In this document: positions 1 to 8,400 of the stretch, piece by piece
Layout of the letters: the number at the start of each line of letters is the position of its first letter
Position numbering within the stretch: position 1 is the first letter of the stretch
DNA from: an uncultured Veillonella sp.
Lineage (GTDB): Bacteria; Bacillota; Negativicutes; Veillonellales; Veillonellaceae
Reading direction: 5' to 3'
DNA: 39,248 bases
Assembly: GCA_915066865.1 (NCBI GenBank)
Contig: CAJZEE010000010.1
Span: 1-39,248 of the forward strand
Made by a program: the position numbers and the translations under genes
Notes under the pieces: generated by a model
Told to the model about the DNA's origin: nothing
Database searches by the model: none
What the model saw: the letters and a program-made list of their open reading frames with translations, nothing else

Positions 1-120
1 CAGATTCACTGCATCACTTTCTTCCGAACGTAAGATTTACCAAACTGCGAAGCAGTGAAGGGAAATCCACAGTAAGGAAGCAAGTAGGGCAAGTTAAAGG
101 TAATAAGAATTAAACGACGA
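1..120. repeat. Structured 120-bp repeat, copy A
   Basis: First full copy of a unit found again at 429-548 and 549-669 and, diverged, at 121-205. Read on the plus strand it can fold as helix P1 (CTTCC 21-25 with GGAAG 76-80), a G/A-rich pair of mismatches (26-27 with 74-75), two more pairs (28-29 with 72-73), an internal loop with conserved GTAA (30-33) and CACA (68-71), helix P2 (34-41 with 60-67, one A-G mismatch) and hairpin P3 (ACTGC 44-48, loop GAA, GCAGT 52-56). The last 40 bases look like a linker. No coding potential is apparent. The array may extend left of the window. Confidence 0.85.
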
Positions 121-205
121 CAGATTCACTGCATCGCTTAGTTCGGAGCGTAAGATGGATATGTAGCGCAGCTACATAGGTCCTTCCACAGCGACGAACA
201 CCCCG
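121..205. repeat. Structured repeat, diverged copy B
   Basis: Begins with the same 15 bases as copy A, then diverges exactly in the paired positions while keeping the fold: P1 is GTTCG 141-145 with CGAAC 195-199, tandem GA/GA at 146-147 and 193-194, GC 148-149 with GC 191-192, P2 154-160 with 180-186 (one T-T mismatch and one G-T wobble), and P3 ATGTAGC 161-167, loop GCA, GCTACAT 171-177. The internal-loop bases GTAA and CACA are unchanged. Its linker is not well conserved, so the right boundary is approximate. A strong terminator follows 47 bases later. Confidence 0.75.
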
Positions 206-251
206 TATCCTGGAGCAAAGAACCGTACATAAGAACTCGCTGATTAACGAA

Positions 252-291
252 ATAGAGGGTCAACCCTATAAAGGGTTGGCCCTCTATTTTT
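252..291 (+). terminator. Intrinsic terminator inside the repeat region
   Basis: A 16-bp stem (252-267 with 272-287, one G-T wobble) with a 4-base loop is followed by a T run at 287-291. A second perfect hairpin follows at once (TGTGCTC 291-297, loop TAAT, GAGCACA 302-308). No gene ends just upstream, so it would end a transcript that carries repeat copies A and B, or a gene left of the window. Confidence 0.85.
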
Positions 292-308
292 GTGCTCTAA
301 TGAGCACA

Positions 309-428
309 TTCTAATTCCTTCTAGAGCCGTTTTCAGCCAAGGTTGTAGAAGTATTGTCTATGTGTATTGATCAATAGAGACGGCGTGGGAAAAGTAGGGC
401 AGTAGAAGATGGAGGAACAACGTGACGA
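309..428. other. Spacer between repeat copies
   Basis: No open reading frame of interest. The last part (about 391-428) resembles the linker end of the repeat unit, with a shared AAGTAGGGCA and a closing GACGA just before copy C, so it may be the remnant of another unit. The palindrome ATTGATCAAT lies at 366-375. GCCGT 326-330 could pair with ACGGC 380-384, but the inner motif of the repeat is missing. Confidence 0.4.
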
Positions 429-548
429 CAGATTCACTGCATCACTTTCTTCCGAACGTAAGATTTACCAAACTGCGAAGCAGAGAAGGGAAATCCACAG
501 TGAGGAAGCAAGTAGGGCAAGCGAAAAGTAATTAGGATTAAACGACGT
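429..548. repeat. Structured 120-bp repeat, copy C
   Basis: Nearly identical to copy A across 120 bases. P1 (CTTCC/GGAAG) and P2 are unchanged. P3 keeps CTGC, loop GAA, GCAG. The 3' side of the mismatch motif reads GTGA instead of GTAA, giving a regular tandem G-A/A-G pair. It is directly abutted by copy D. Confidence 0.85.
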
Positions 549-669
549 ATGGGGCTCACACACCACCTTCTTCCGAACGTAAGATTTACCAAACTGCTAA
601 GCGATGAAGGGAAATCCACAGTGAGGAAGCAAGTAGGGAAAGTTAAAGGTAATAAGAATTAAGCGACGA
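549..669. repeat. Structured 120-bp repeat, copy D
   Basis: About 121 bases, directly after copy C. Its first 15-20 bases differ from the other copies, then it rejoins at CTTCCGAACGTAAGATTTACC-like sequence. P1 and P2 are intact. P3 is weakened (CTGC, TAA, GCGA), so this copy may be decaying. The linker end matches copy A closely. Confidence 0.8.
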
Positions 670-684
670 CAGATTCATTGCATC
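670..684. repeat. Truncated repeat copy E
   Basis: Only the first 15 bases of the unit are present (CAGATTCA then TTGCATC, one change from copy A). Sequence after this is unrelated, so this marks the right edge of the array. Bases 685-718 hold nothing recognisable. Confidence 0.7.
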
Positions 685-718
685 AACCGTTTTTATATTA
701 ATCTTATGAGGGATTTTC

Positions 719-748
719 TTGATAATAGCCACTTATATGTGGTATTCT
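719..748 (+). promoter_or_regulatory. Candidate promoter of the polysaccharide deacetylase gene
   Basis: TTGATA (719-724) and TATTCT (743-748) with an 18-base spacer and an extended -10 TGG (740-742). It lies 38 bases before the start codon and is the first such match after the repeat array. Confidence 0.5.
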
Positions 749-785
749 CATTATGTATGTAAGTCGATGGGAGTGATTATTTTAT

Positions 786-1646
786 ATGTATAAATATGGC
801 AAGAGCTGTATTAAAAAGTTGTTATATTGTATTGCAATATGTATTGCAATTTTAGCGGTTTCTATTGGGGCTATGTGGGGACTGTCTTCAAATTATAAGT
901 TATATGGTGTACCGGTACTTAATTATCATCAAATAAATGATGAGAAACACTCCGCGTTAACATTGCATGTGGATCAGTTTAAGGAGCAGATGGAATACCT
1001 CCATAATCATGGATATCATACGATAACATTGGATCAATTGTATGAGTATTTGCAAAATGGTACGGAGTTACCAGAGAAGCCAATCGTAATAACATTTGAC
1101 GATGGTTATGTAGATAATTATGAACATGCATTGCCTATATTAAAAGCATATAATATGAAAGCTACTTTGTTCATGATTAGTGACGCAGCCAATACGCATG
1201 GTTTTGTAAATACAGCACAAATGCGTCAAATGGAGACGGCAGGATTTGATATTCAAGGGCATACAAATCATCATAAGATACTAACTCATATAGATCCTAC
1301 AGAATTGCCTGATGCCATTCTCGGTGGTAAAACATCTATGGAAGGTATTTTAGGAGAACCTATCAATTATTTGGCGTATCCTGGTGGTTTTAATGATATG
1401 CTCGTTCAATATGTTACTAAACAGTCTGGGTATAAAATGGCTTTCACAGTTCAACCAGGAACAGTAAAGCCAGGGGATAATTTATATGCTCTAAATCGAC
1501 TAGCTGTATTCCAAGGAGATACACCGTATTTATCTTTCTGGTTGCGCCTACATTGTGCACCGCTTATTAAGTATACATGGGCATTGCGTGATACATTACG
1601 CGATAATGGATGGCCGATATTGGCGTCTATTGTGCCTTTATTTTAG
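786..1646 (+). CDS. Membrane-anchored polysaccharide deacetylase (NodB/CE4 family)
   Basis: 286 residues. A hydrophobic segment at about 11-33 follows a basic N-terminus, so the enzyme is probably anchored in the inner membrane or exported without a clear cleavage site. The NodB domain (about 95-245) shows motif 1 TFDDGY (103-108, metal and base Asp), motif 2 HTNHH (159-163, two metal His) and motif 3 YPGG (198-201). The family removes N- or O-acetyl groups from polysaccharides such as peptidoglycan or poly-N-acetylglucosamine; the VLNYHQI start of the domain resembles the PgaB/IcaB type, but the substrate cannot be read from sequence. GGGAGTG (768-774) is the ribosome site. Its stop overlaps the ribosome site of the next gene, so the two are probably co-transcribed. 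Confidence 0.88.
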   Translation: MYKYGKSCIKKLLYCIAICIAILAVSIGAMWGLSSNYKLYGVPVLNYHQINDEKHSALTLHVDQFKEQMEYLHNHGYHTITLDQLYEYLQNGTELPEKPIVITFDDGYVDNYEHALPILKAYNMKATLFMISDAANTHGFVNTAQMRQMETAGFDIQGHTNHHKILTHIDPTELPDAILGGKTSMEGILGEPINYLAYPGGFNDMLVQYVTKQSGYKMAFTVQPGTVKPGDNLYALNRLAVFQGDTPYLSFWLRLHCAPLIKYTWALRDTLRDNGWPILASIVPLF

Positions 1647-1654
1647 GAGGAACT

Positions 1655-2149
1655 ATGTCTTACGAAGTTGTAGCAAGACCATTACGTGTTGCAGTATTAA
1701 CTGTATCTGATACTCGTACATTAGAAACTGATAAAGGAGGCAACAAGGTTCAAGAATTTTTGGAAGCAGCAAATCATATTGTAGCAGATCGCAAAATTGT
1801 AATTGATGATTGTGAGGCTATAATAAATGCTATGACTCCATGGTGTAATGATGAGTCTATTGATGTCATTATATCTACTGGGGGAACTGGTATTGCTATG
1901 AGAGATGTTACCATCGAGGCGGTAAATAGCTTATATGAAAAGCATATCCCAGGTTTTGGTGAAATCTTTAGATATTTATCCTATACGGAGGATATTGGAA
2001 CAAAAGCAATGGCATCTCGTGCAGAAGCTGGTGTTAATAACAATACTTTAATGTTCTCCGTTCCTGGGTCTGTTGGGGCCGTCACCTTGGCGATGAGCAA
2101 ACTAATCATTCCTGAAATGGGCCATTTGGTGCGAGAAATTACAAAATAA
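1655..2149 (+). CDS. MoaB/MogA-family molybdenum cofactor protein
   Basis: 164 residues from the ATG at 1655, which has AGGAGG at 1645-1650. A longer in-frame reading from 1610 overlaps the upstream gene and lacks a site. The protein is a single MoCF-binding domain: TVSDTR (16-21), STGGTGIAMRDVT (74-86; GGTG binds the pterin phosphate and D84 is the conserved acid), PGFGEIFR (99-106) and a late PGS loop. MogA adenylylates molybdopterin before metal insertion; MoaB proteins are close relatives with the same or uncertain role. No other molybdenum gene lies in the window, so which of the two this is stays open. Confidence 0.85.
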   Translation: MSYEVVARPLRVAVLTVSDTRTLETDKGGNKVQEFLEAANHIVADRKIVIDDCEAIINAMTPWCNDESIDVIISTGGTGIAMRDVTIEAVNSLYEKHIPGFGEIFRYLSYTEDIGTKAMASRAEAGVNNNTLMFSVPGSVGAVTLAMSKLIIPEMGHLVREITK

Positions 2150-2160
2150 TACATATATTG

Positions 2161-2188
2161 AGACTGTTCTTTTGAGAGCAGTCTTTTT
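2161..2188 (+). terminator. Intrinsic terminator after the MoaB/MogA gene
   Basis: 10-bp stem (2161-2170 with 2175-2184, one G-T wobble), 4-base loop and a run of T, 12 bases after the stop codon. Confidence 0.85.
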
Positions 2189-2284
2189 ATATATGATGAC
2201 AATCAATATTTGATGGATATAAAAGTAGGTAATTGATTCATAAAATATGAGCATGAGAAGTAAGTGAATTAATTTATTCTGTTT

Positions 2285-2325
2285 AAAACAATACCATTGC
2301 AGTATTGTTTTATTTCATTTATACT
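2285..2325 (+). promoter_or_regulatory. Promoter of the Rrf2 gene with an overlapping dyad operator
   Basis: TTGCAG (2297-2302) and TATACT (2320-2325) are 17 bases apart. A perfect 10-bp inverted repeat (AAAACAATAC 2285-2294 and GTATTGTTTT 2302-2311, 7-base spacer) encloses and overlaps the -35 box. This is a typical repressor position and suits autoregulation by the Rrf2 protein encoded next, and perhaps control of the cyd genes by readthrough. The link to that protein is inference. Confidence 0.6.
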
Positions 2326-2370
2326 AGATTTAGTAATACGTTTGTCCGAGTGCATGAGAAAGGAGACTTT

Positions 2371-2802
2371 ATGAAGTTAAATCAGGCCACGGATTATGCA
2401 TTTCGCATGGTCTTGCATATGGCGCTACTACCTTCGGGCTCGAAGGTAACTGGTGCTGTATTGGCTGAGCAAGAGTTGATTCCAGAACGCTTTTTGCTCA
2501 AGATTATGCGTAGTCTCATTGCAGCAGGAATTATGAAATCTTTCCGAGGGGTAGATGGCGGGTTTGCTCTGAATCGAAGCCCTCAAGAGATCTCGTTGCT
2601 TGATGTAATTAGAGCAGTAGAAGGGGATGCGTATTTACAACGTTGTTTATATGATGTAGGTTCTTGCTCTAAGTCTTGTAAGGGGCATTGCGCTATAAAT
2701 GAAGCAATGGGCGTGATTCAGCATCAATTGATTAATCAGTTGGAAGCAGTTAATTTTAAGACCCTTGCCCAACGAGAACAGTTGATTATTGCTGAGGCTT
2801 GA
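2371..2802 (+). CDS. Rrf2-family transcriptional regulator with four cysteines
   Basis: 143 residues from the ATG at 2371 (AAAGGAG at 2359-2365). The longer reading from 2305 would start inside the promoter. The start MKLNQATDYAFR and the winged helix to about residue 75 (PERFLLKIMRSL recognition part, then the wing GGFALNR 63-69) are typical Rrf2. Cysteines at 92, 99, 103 and 107 lie where IscR/NsrR proteins bind an iron-sulfur cluster, though the spacing (6, 3 and 3 residues between them) differs from classical IscR. Known relatives sense oxygen, NO or iron-sulfur status. It sits 84 bases before cydA, so control of the cytochrome bd oxidase is a sensible guess. No clear separate cydA promoter was found. 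Confidence 0.85.
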   Translation: MKLNQATDYAFRMVLHMALLPSGSKVTGAVLAEQELIPERFLLKIMRSLIAAGIMKSFRGVDGGFALNRSPQEISLLDVIRAVEGDAYLQRCLYDVGSCSKSCKGHCAINEAMGVIQHQLINQLEAVNFKTLAQREQLIIAEA

Positions 2803-2886
2803 GCTTTTTTACAGTCGCAATGATGCAAGGTTTTTTGTAAAAGCTCGTCAAGTGATGTTAGTATTTTATTCTAAGGAGGAAAACAC

Positions 2887-4275
2887 ATGTTTGAAGCTGT
2901 AGATTTAGCCCGATTGCAATTCGCGCTAACATCTATCTATCACTGGTTATTTGTGCCGTTCACACTAGGTATGACAGTGACTGTTGCTGCTTTAGAGTGG
3001 ACCTATGTGTCGACTGGTAAAGAAGTATACAAAAAAATGGCTAAGTTCTGGGGGAAATTGTTCCTAATTAACTTTGCCATGGGTGTGGTGACTGGTATTG
3101 TTCAGGAATTCCATTTCGGTATGAACTGGGCAGAATATTCTCGTTTTATGGGTGACATTTTTGGTGCCCCATTGGCCCTTGAAGCATTAATGGCATTTTT
3201 CTTGGAATCTACATTCATGGGCGTTTGGATTTTCGGTTGGGACCGCTTACATAAATGTGTTCACGCCCTTGTAGCTACATTTGTAGCGTTAGGTACTAAC
3301 TTATCTGCGTTCTGGATTCTCGTAGCCAACTCCTTTATGCAACATCCTGTAGGCTTTGTATTACGCAATGGCCGTGCAGAGATGGAAAATTTCCTGACCA
3401 TCGTTCAAAATGGCTATGTACCTGGACAATTTTTCCATATCGTATTGAATGGTTTATTAACAGCTGGTGTAATTATTATGGCAATCAGTGCATGGCACTT
3501 ATTGCGTAATAATGCGACAGAGTTCTACCGCCGCTCCGCTAAATGGGGCATGGTTATCGCACTTGTATTTGGTACTTTAGGTGCATTAGCTGGTCATCAT
3601 CAAGGTCAATACATCACAAAAGTACAACCTATGAAAATGGCTGCTATGGAAGCGTTGTGGGAAACACAAGATCCAGCGCCATTCTCTTTGGTAGCTAATA
3701 TTGATACTAAAGCACAAAAGAATACAGGTGCTCTTGAAATTCCTGGTGGTTTATCCTTCTTGACTCAAAACTCCTTTACGTCTGGTAAGGTAGAAGGTAT
3801 CAAAGACCTTCAAGCAAAAGCGGAGGCTCAATATGGCCCTGGCAACTATATTCCAGATGTTCCAGCAATCTTCTGGACATTCCGTGTCATGGTAGCATCC
3901 GGTTCTCTTATGTTACTTGTTGCCTTTGTAGGTCTTATCCTAAATGCAAAAGACAAGCTTGTTGAAAATCGTACATTCTTAAAAATTATGTTCTGGATGT
4001 TGCCATTGCCATTCATCGCTCACTCCACTGGTTGGTTTGTAGCGGAAGCAGGTCGTCAACCATGGCTTGTATATGGTTTGCAATTGACTGCAGATGGTGC
4101 GTCTAAATCCGTAACGGCTCCAGAAATTATGACTACAATCATCGGCTTTACACTTGTGTATATCGTGGCTGCTATCGCGGCTATCTACCTTGCTGTAGAA
4201 CACATTAAAAAAGGTCCAGATGGAAATCCATCTCATGATGTAGTTGAAAAAGAGGAGGCAAGATTATGGAATTAA
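2887..4275 (+). CDS. cydA: Cytochrome bd quinol oxidase subunit I
   Basis: 462 residues, multi-pass membrane protein. With cydB it forms the terminal oxidase that takes electrons from quinol to reduce O2. Haem ligands are in place: H19 (b595), H184 in QFFHIVLNG and M336 in FRVMVASG (b558). E99 and E107 of the conserved ALEALMAFFLES stretch are present. The quinol-binding loop (about 240-325) is of the short type without the extra insertion of E. coli CydA. AGGAGG lies 8 bases before the ATG. It overlaps cydB by 10 bases. In an anaerobe this enzyme would mainly remove oxygen. Confidence 0.97.
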   Translation: MFEAVDLARLQFALTSIYHWLFVPFTLGMTVTVAALEWTYVSTGKEVYKKMAKFWGKLFLINFAMGVVTGIVQEFHFGMNWAEYSRFMGDIFGAPLALEALMAFFLESTFMGVWIFGWDRLHKCVHALVATFVALGTNLSAFWILVANSFMQHPVGFVLRNGRAEMENFLTIVQNGYVPGQFFHIVLNGLLTAGVIIMAISAWHLLRNNATEFYRRSAKWGMVIALVFGTLGALAGHHQGQYITKVQPMKMAAMEALWETQDPAPFSLVANIDTKAQKNTGALEIPGGLSFLTQNSFTSGKVEGIKDLQAKAEAQYGPGNYIPDVPAIFWTFRVMVASGSLMLLVAFVGLILNAKDKLVENRTFLKIMFWMLPLPFIAHSTGWFVAEAGRQPWLVYGLQLTADGASKSVTAPEIMTTIIGFTLVYIVAAIAAIYLAVEHIKKGPDGNPSHDVVEKEEARLWN

Positions 4276-5285
4276 TTTTTAATAACCTTGAAGTGGTATG
4301 GTTTATCTTAATTACTGTACTATTCGCTGGCTTCTTCTTATTAGAAGGTTTTGACTATGGTACTGGTATTTTGTTGCCATTCATTGGTAAAACTGACGTT
4401 GAACGTCGACAAATGATCAATGCCTTAGGTCCTGTGTGGGATGGTAATGAAGTCTGGATGATTACTGCCGGAGGGGCATTATTCGCATCCTTCCCTCACG
4501 TGTATGCTACATTGTTTAGTGGATTCTACTTGGCTCTATTTTTGATGCTTGCAGCTCTTATTATTCGTGGTGTATCCTTTGAATTCCGTTCTAAGAGCCC
4601 TAATTTGTTATGGCGTAAAACATTCGACTACTGCATCTTCTTTGGTTCCTTGATTCCTGCACTATTGTGGGGTGTTACAGTAGGTAACTTGATTCAAGGT
4701 ACTCCAATTGATGCAAGTATGACATATGTTGGTACTTTTTCTGATTTATTAAGTCCATACACCATACTTTGTGGTATTGCGTTCATTTTGGTATTTACAT
4801 ACCATGGTGGTTTATTTACTTCTATTAAAACAGCTGGTGCTGTTTCTGAGCGCGCTCGTGCGGCATCCTTGGTAGTAGGTGTTCCTACAGCTATCGGTGC
4901 ATTGGCATTGGTAGGTGCAACTTACGTGTATACAGATTTGTTTAATTCTGTATTAGCTATAGTTTGCTTTGCATTAGCTATCATGTCCTTCCTCATTTCT
5001 TGGGGTGCAGCACGCACTCGAAATACAAAATGGGGTTTCTTATTCAGTTGTTTATCTGTTATTTCTGTAACAGCTGCATACTTTGCAGGTTTGTTCCCTC
5101 GCATCATGGTTTCTTCTTTGAATCCTGAGTGGAGCTTGACTATTACTAATGCAGCTAACTCTACTTATACGTTGACTTTGATGACTTGTGTAGCCTTCGT
5201 ATTTGTGCCAATTATTTTGGTTTACCAATCTTGGGTATATTGGACATTCCGTCATCGTGTAACAGAAAAAGATTTACACTATTAA
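4266..5285 (+). CDS. cydB: Cytochrome bd quinol oxidase subunit II
   Basis: 339 residues, about eight membrane segments. It carries the subunit II signature LEGFDYGTG (26-34) and GPVWDGNEVW (55-64). It has no haem ligand of its own in the family scheme and packs against CydA. The start overlaps the end of cydA with GAGGAGG at 4252-4258, which suggests coupled translation. No CydX-like small protein is evident in the 200 bases that follow. Confidence 0.97.
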   Translation: MELIFNNLEVVWFILITVLFAGFFLLEGFDYGTGILLPFIGKTDVERRQMINALGPVWDGNEVWMITAGGALFASFPHVYATLFSGFYLALFLMLAALIIRGVSFEFRSKSPNLLWRKTFDYCIFFGSLIPALLWGVTVGNLIQGTPIDASMTYVGTFSDLLSPYTILCGIAFILVFTYHGGLFTSIKTAGAVSERARAASLVVGVPTAIGALALVGATYVYTDLFNSVLAIVCFALAIMSFLISWGAARTRNTKWGFLFSCLSVISVTAAYFAGLFPRIMVSSLNPEWSLTITNAANSTYTLTLMTCVAFVFVPIILVYQSWVYWTFRHRVTEKDLHY

Positions 5286-5334
5286 TAGTATAGCTTTACA
5301 ACTTATGTAAGTTGTAAAAATTAGGTCTTAATGT

Positions 5335-5365
5335 GAGGCGTGCCGTAGCGGCACGCCTCTTTTTT
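5335..5365 (+). terminator. Intrinsic terminator after cydB
   Basis: Perfect 11-bp GC-rich stem (5335-5345 with 5349-5359), 3-base loop and six T. A second perfect AT-rich hairpin (5295-5305 with 5308-5318) lies just before it, right after the stop codon. Confidence 0.92.
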
Positions 5366-5378
5366 ATGGTAAGATGAA

Positions 5379-5384
5379 TATAAT
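5379..5384 (+). promoter_or_regulatory. Possible -10 box for the CydDC gene
   Basis: TATAAT placed 101 bases before the start codon, after the terminator. No convincing -35 box is seen, because the expected place falls in the terminator stem. Confidence 0.3.
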
Positions 5385-5485
5385 ATTGATAAATTTAGAT
5401 TCACTTGGACTCTTGTAGGCTTAGTAATAGGGATTTAAATTTGTTTGAGTTTATATATTTAAATAGATTTACCGTAGAGGATAGT

Positions 5486-8400
5486 ATGATACAGCGTACC
5501 GCATTTAAAGCGCTGCTAGAACATAAAGGACCGCTTGTGCTACTCGGCTTAACCTGTTTAGTAGAAAGTCTGTCCATTGTTGGGCAAGCCTGGTTCTTTG
5601 GAACCTTAATAAATAATCTTATATTTTTGGAGCATACACTAGCTGACGAAACGAACACCATTATTTATTTGTTTATTGCTATTATTGTGAGATTGGTGGC
5701 TCATTATGTTCAAGAGGCGGTAGCAAATCATTTGGGAAGTGCTGTAAAAGCATCCTTTAGAGAACGCTCTTTGGCGCATATGTTTAAGCTCGGTATACAG
5801 CATAAGGAACGTCATGGCGATGTCATCCATATGCTTACCGATGGTTTAGAACAAGTAGATGCTTACATAGCACGTTACATTCCGCAGATTTTATATGCTA
5901 TTATGATTCCTCTTATTATGGGGATTGCCATTGTAAATACATTGCCAATAATTGGTATTATTTTGATTGTTACGGTGCCTTTAATTCCATTTTTTATGAT
6001 CTTGATTGGGAAGCAAGCTGATCGATTAAATAAGGAACAATGGGAACGTATGAGCTTCCTATCGGGGCATTTTTTAGATGTACTACAAGGGATTACTACG
6101 CTAAAGCTCTTTGGCCGTGCAAAGGATCAAATTAAGGTTATTGGTCGATTATCTCAAGAGTTTAAAGATTCCACTTTACGCGTGTTGCGCGTAGCCTTTT
6201 TATCTGCATTAGTACTTGAATTAGTGAGTACAATTAGTACTGCTCTGATTGCGGTATATTTAGGTCTAACCTTATTAGATGGTGAAGTCACATTCTTTTC
6301 AGCCTTCTTTATTTTGTTGTTAGCGCCGGAGTTCTATACTCCATTTAGACAATTGGGGGCAGCTTTCCACACAGGGATGGCAGGGAAAACATCTATTCTG
6401 AAGTATGAAGAATTCATGCAGCGTCCACCTTATTTACCAGTAGGTGGTGAGTCTAAACTTGATAAGCCTATACAGGAAATTGCAATTAAAGATTTAACTT
6501 TCACCTATAAAAATAGTGAGAATGGGGTACACCACATTACGCTGCAGGCTGAACGTAATGCACCTATTATGCTCGTTGGTGAAAGCGGAGCTGGTAAATC
6601 TACTATGGCCCATATTGTTGGAGGGTTTTTACAGGCTCCGAAAGGAACAGTTACTATCGATGGCATTGATATATGTGATTTAGATATCAACTGGTGGCGT
6701 CAGCAAATTATCTATGTATCTCAACATCCACATATTATGAAAGGGTCCTTGCGAGAGGTCTTATCCTTTGGTATGGATGTAAGTGATGCAGAGATTCTTG
6801 ATGCGTGCAAAGAAGTTCAGCTATTAGATGTTATTAATCGAGAACAAGATGGGCTTGATGCGGTTATCGGTGAAGGTGGGTTAGGTCTTAGTGGAGGCGA
6901 GCGGCAACGTATTGCTTTAGCTCGTGCATTCCTCCGGAAGGGTCAAGTATTGATTCTTGATGAAGTGACAGCACATCTAGATGTAAAAACAGAAGCTATT
7001 ATAAGTACAGCTATTCAGCGTTTGATGGAAAATAAGGTTGCCATCATTATTGGGCATCGATTACAAACTATGCATTGGGCATCTAAGCTATATGTCTTGA
7101 AAAATGGATCAATTCTTCAAGAAGGTTCTTATCATGACCTACTTCAAGAAGCGGGTTATTTTAAAGACCTTGTTACATCTGGCTTAGGGCAATTATCAGC
7201 AACTCTTGAAGAACCATTGTATATTGGAAAACAATTTGATTCAGAGAATACATTGGTCGTAGATAAACCTATCAATGGCACAGAGCATTTTGTTAAATCT
7301 GTTAAATATACTGAGACTTTTAAAGATAATGCAAAAGGTTCTAATATGAGCTTACAAGGTTGGAAGTTGTTGTTTTCTGTATTGAGTCCCGCTAAGTGGT
7401 CATTAGTATTGGCCTTGCTATTTACATTCTTAACAGTGTTTATGAATGTTGGGCTTTTGACAGTATCCTCTTGGCTATTGGCATCTGCCGCACTGCAACC
7501 AGGACTTACTTATTTAAGTCTTGCAATCGTAGGAGTTCGATTCTTCGGTGTTAGTCGTGCTGTATGTCGTTATTTTGAGCGCTATACATCTCATCGCATG
7601 GCATTCCAAGGACTCTATGGCTTGCGCTTGTGGTTTTATGCTCATTTGGAACCATTGGCACCTGCTATACTCAAACGGTTTGGGGCAGGTGATATGTTGG
7701 GACGCATCATGGGGGATATAGAGGTATTACAATTCTTCTACTTGCGCACTTTGATTCCACCCGTAGCAGCCGTTGCCTTGACTATATTGATTGCATATGG
7801 AGTTTCTACAATTGACAATAGTTTGATTATACCTATTCTTTTGTCGGCCTTCGTATTAGGTGTAATAGTACCTTTGGTTGTTTATTCGTATAATAAAGAA
7901 TCTTTACGTACGATTGGGCCCCAACAAGGCGATTATAAAGCGCTTTTAAGTGATACTATGGATAGTCTGGAAGATGTGATTAGTTATGGCAATGAAGACA
8001 TGGTATATAAGCGTATTCAGTATATGATGCGCAATGTAGATGCTCAAAAAGGTACTATTGAGCGAGGCATGAATATGGGTAATACACTATTCATGGGCGG
8101 CGTTCAGTTAACTGTAGTTATTGTAGCTATTATGGCTTCTAATGCGTTAACAGGTGCTTGGGCTAGTGTTATGGTAGCGGTGGCTGCCATTGGCACACAG
8201 GCTTGGTTTGAAGCGTTACAGCCTATGATTGCTGCTGTTCATCATGGTGCAGAAAGTAAAGTTGCTACAAGTCGTCTCATGGCTCTCAGTAATGAACCGA
8301 TATCTATTGTAGAACCTATATCACCAAAATCATTTAACCCTAATGATGATATTATTTTTACAGATGTATCCTTTGGTTATGATGAATATCGCCATATTTA

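Noticed and set aside
326..384. Fifth, strongly diverged copy of the structured repeat
   Set aside because: GCCGT and ACGGC can pair at the right distance, but the GA mismatches and the GTAA/CACA loop are missing.
434..619. 61-residue reading frame on the minus strand
   Set aside because: It lies within the structured repeats and arises from their sequence; no ribosome site.
1..690. CRISPR array
   Set aside because: The repeats are about 120 bases and mostly directly adjacent, with no short unique spacers.
5405..5485. 27-residue N-terminal extension of the CydDC protein from a TTG
   Set aside because: No ribosome site before the TTG; the ATG at 5486 has one and fits the family's N-terminus.
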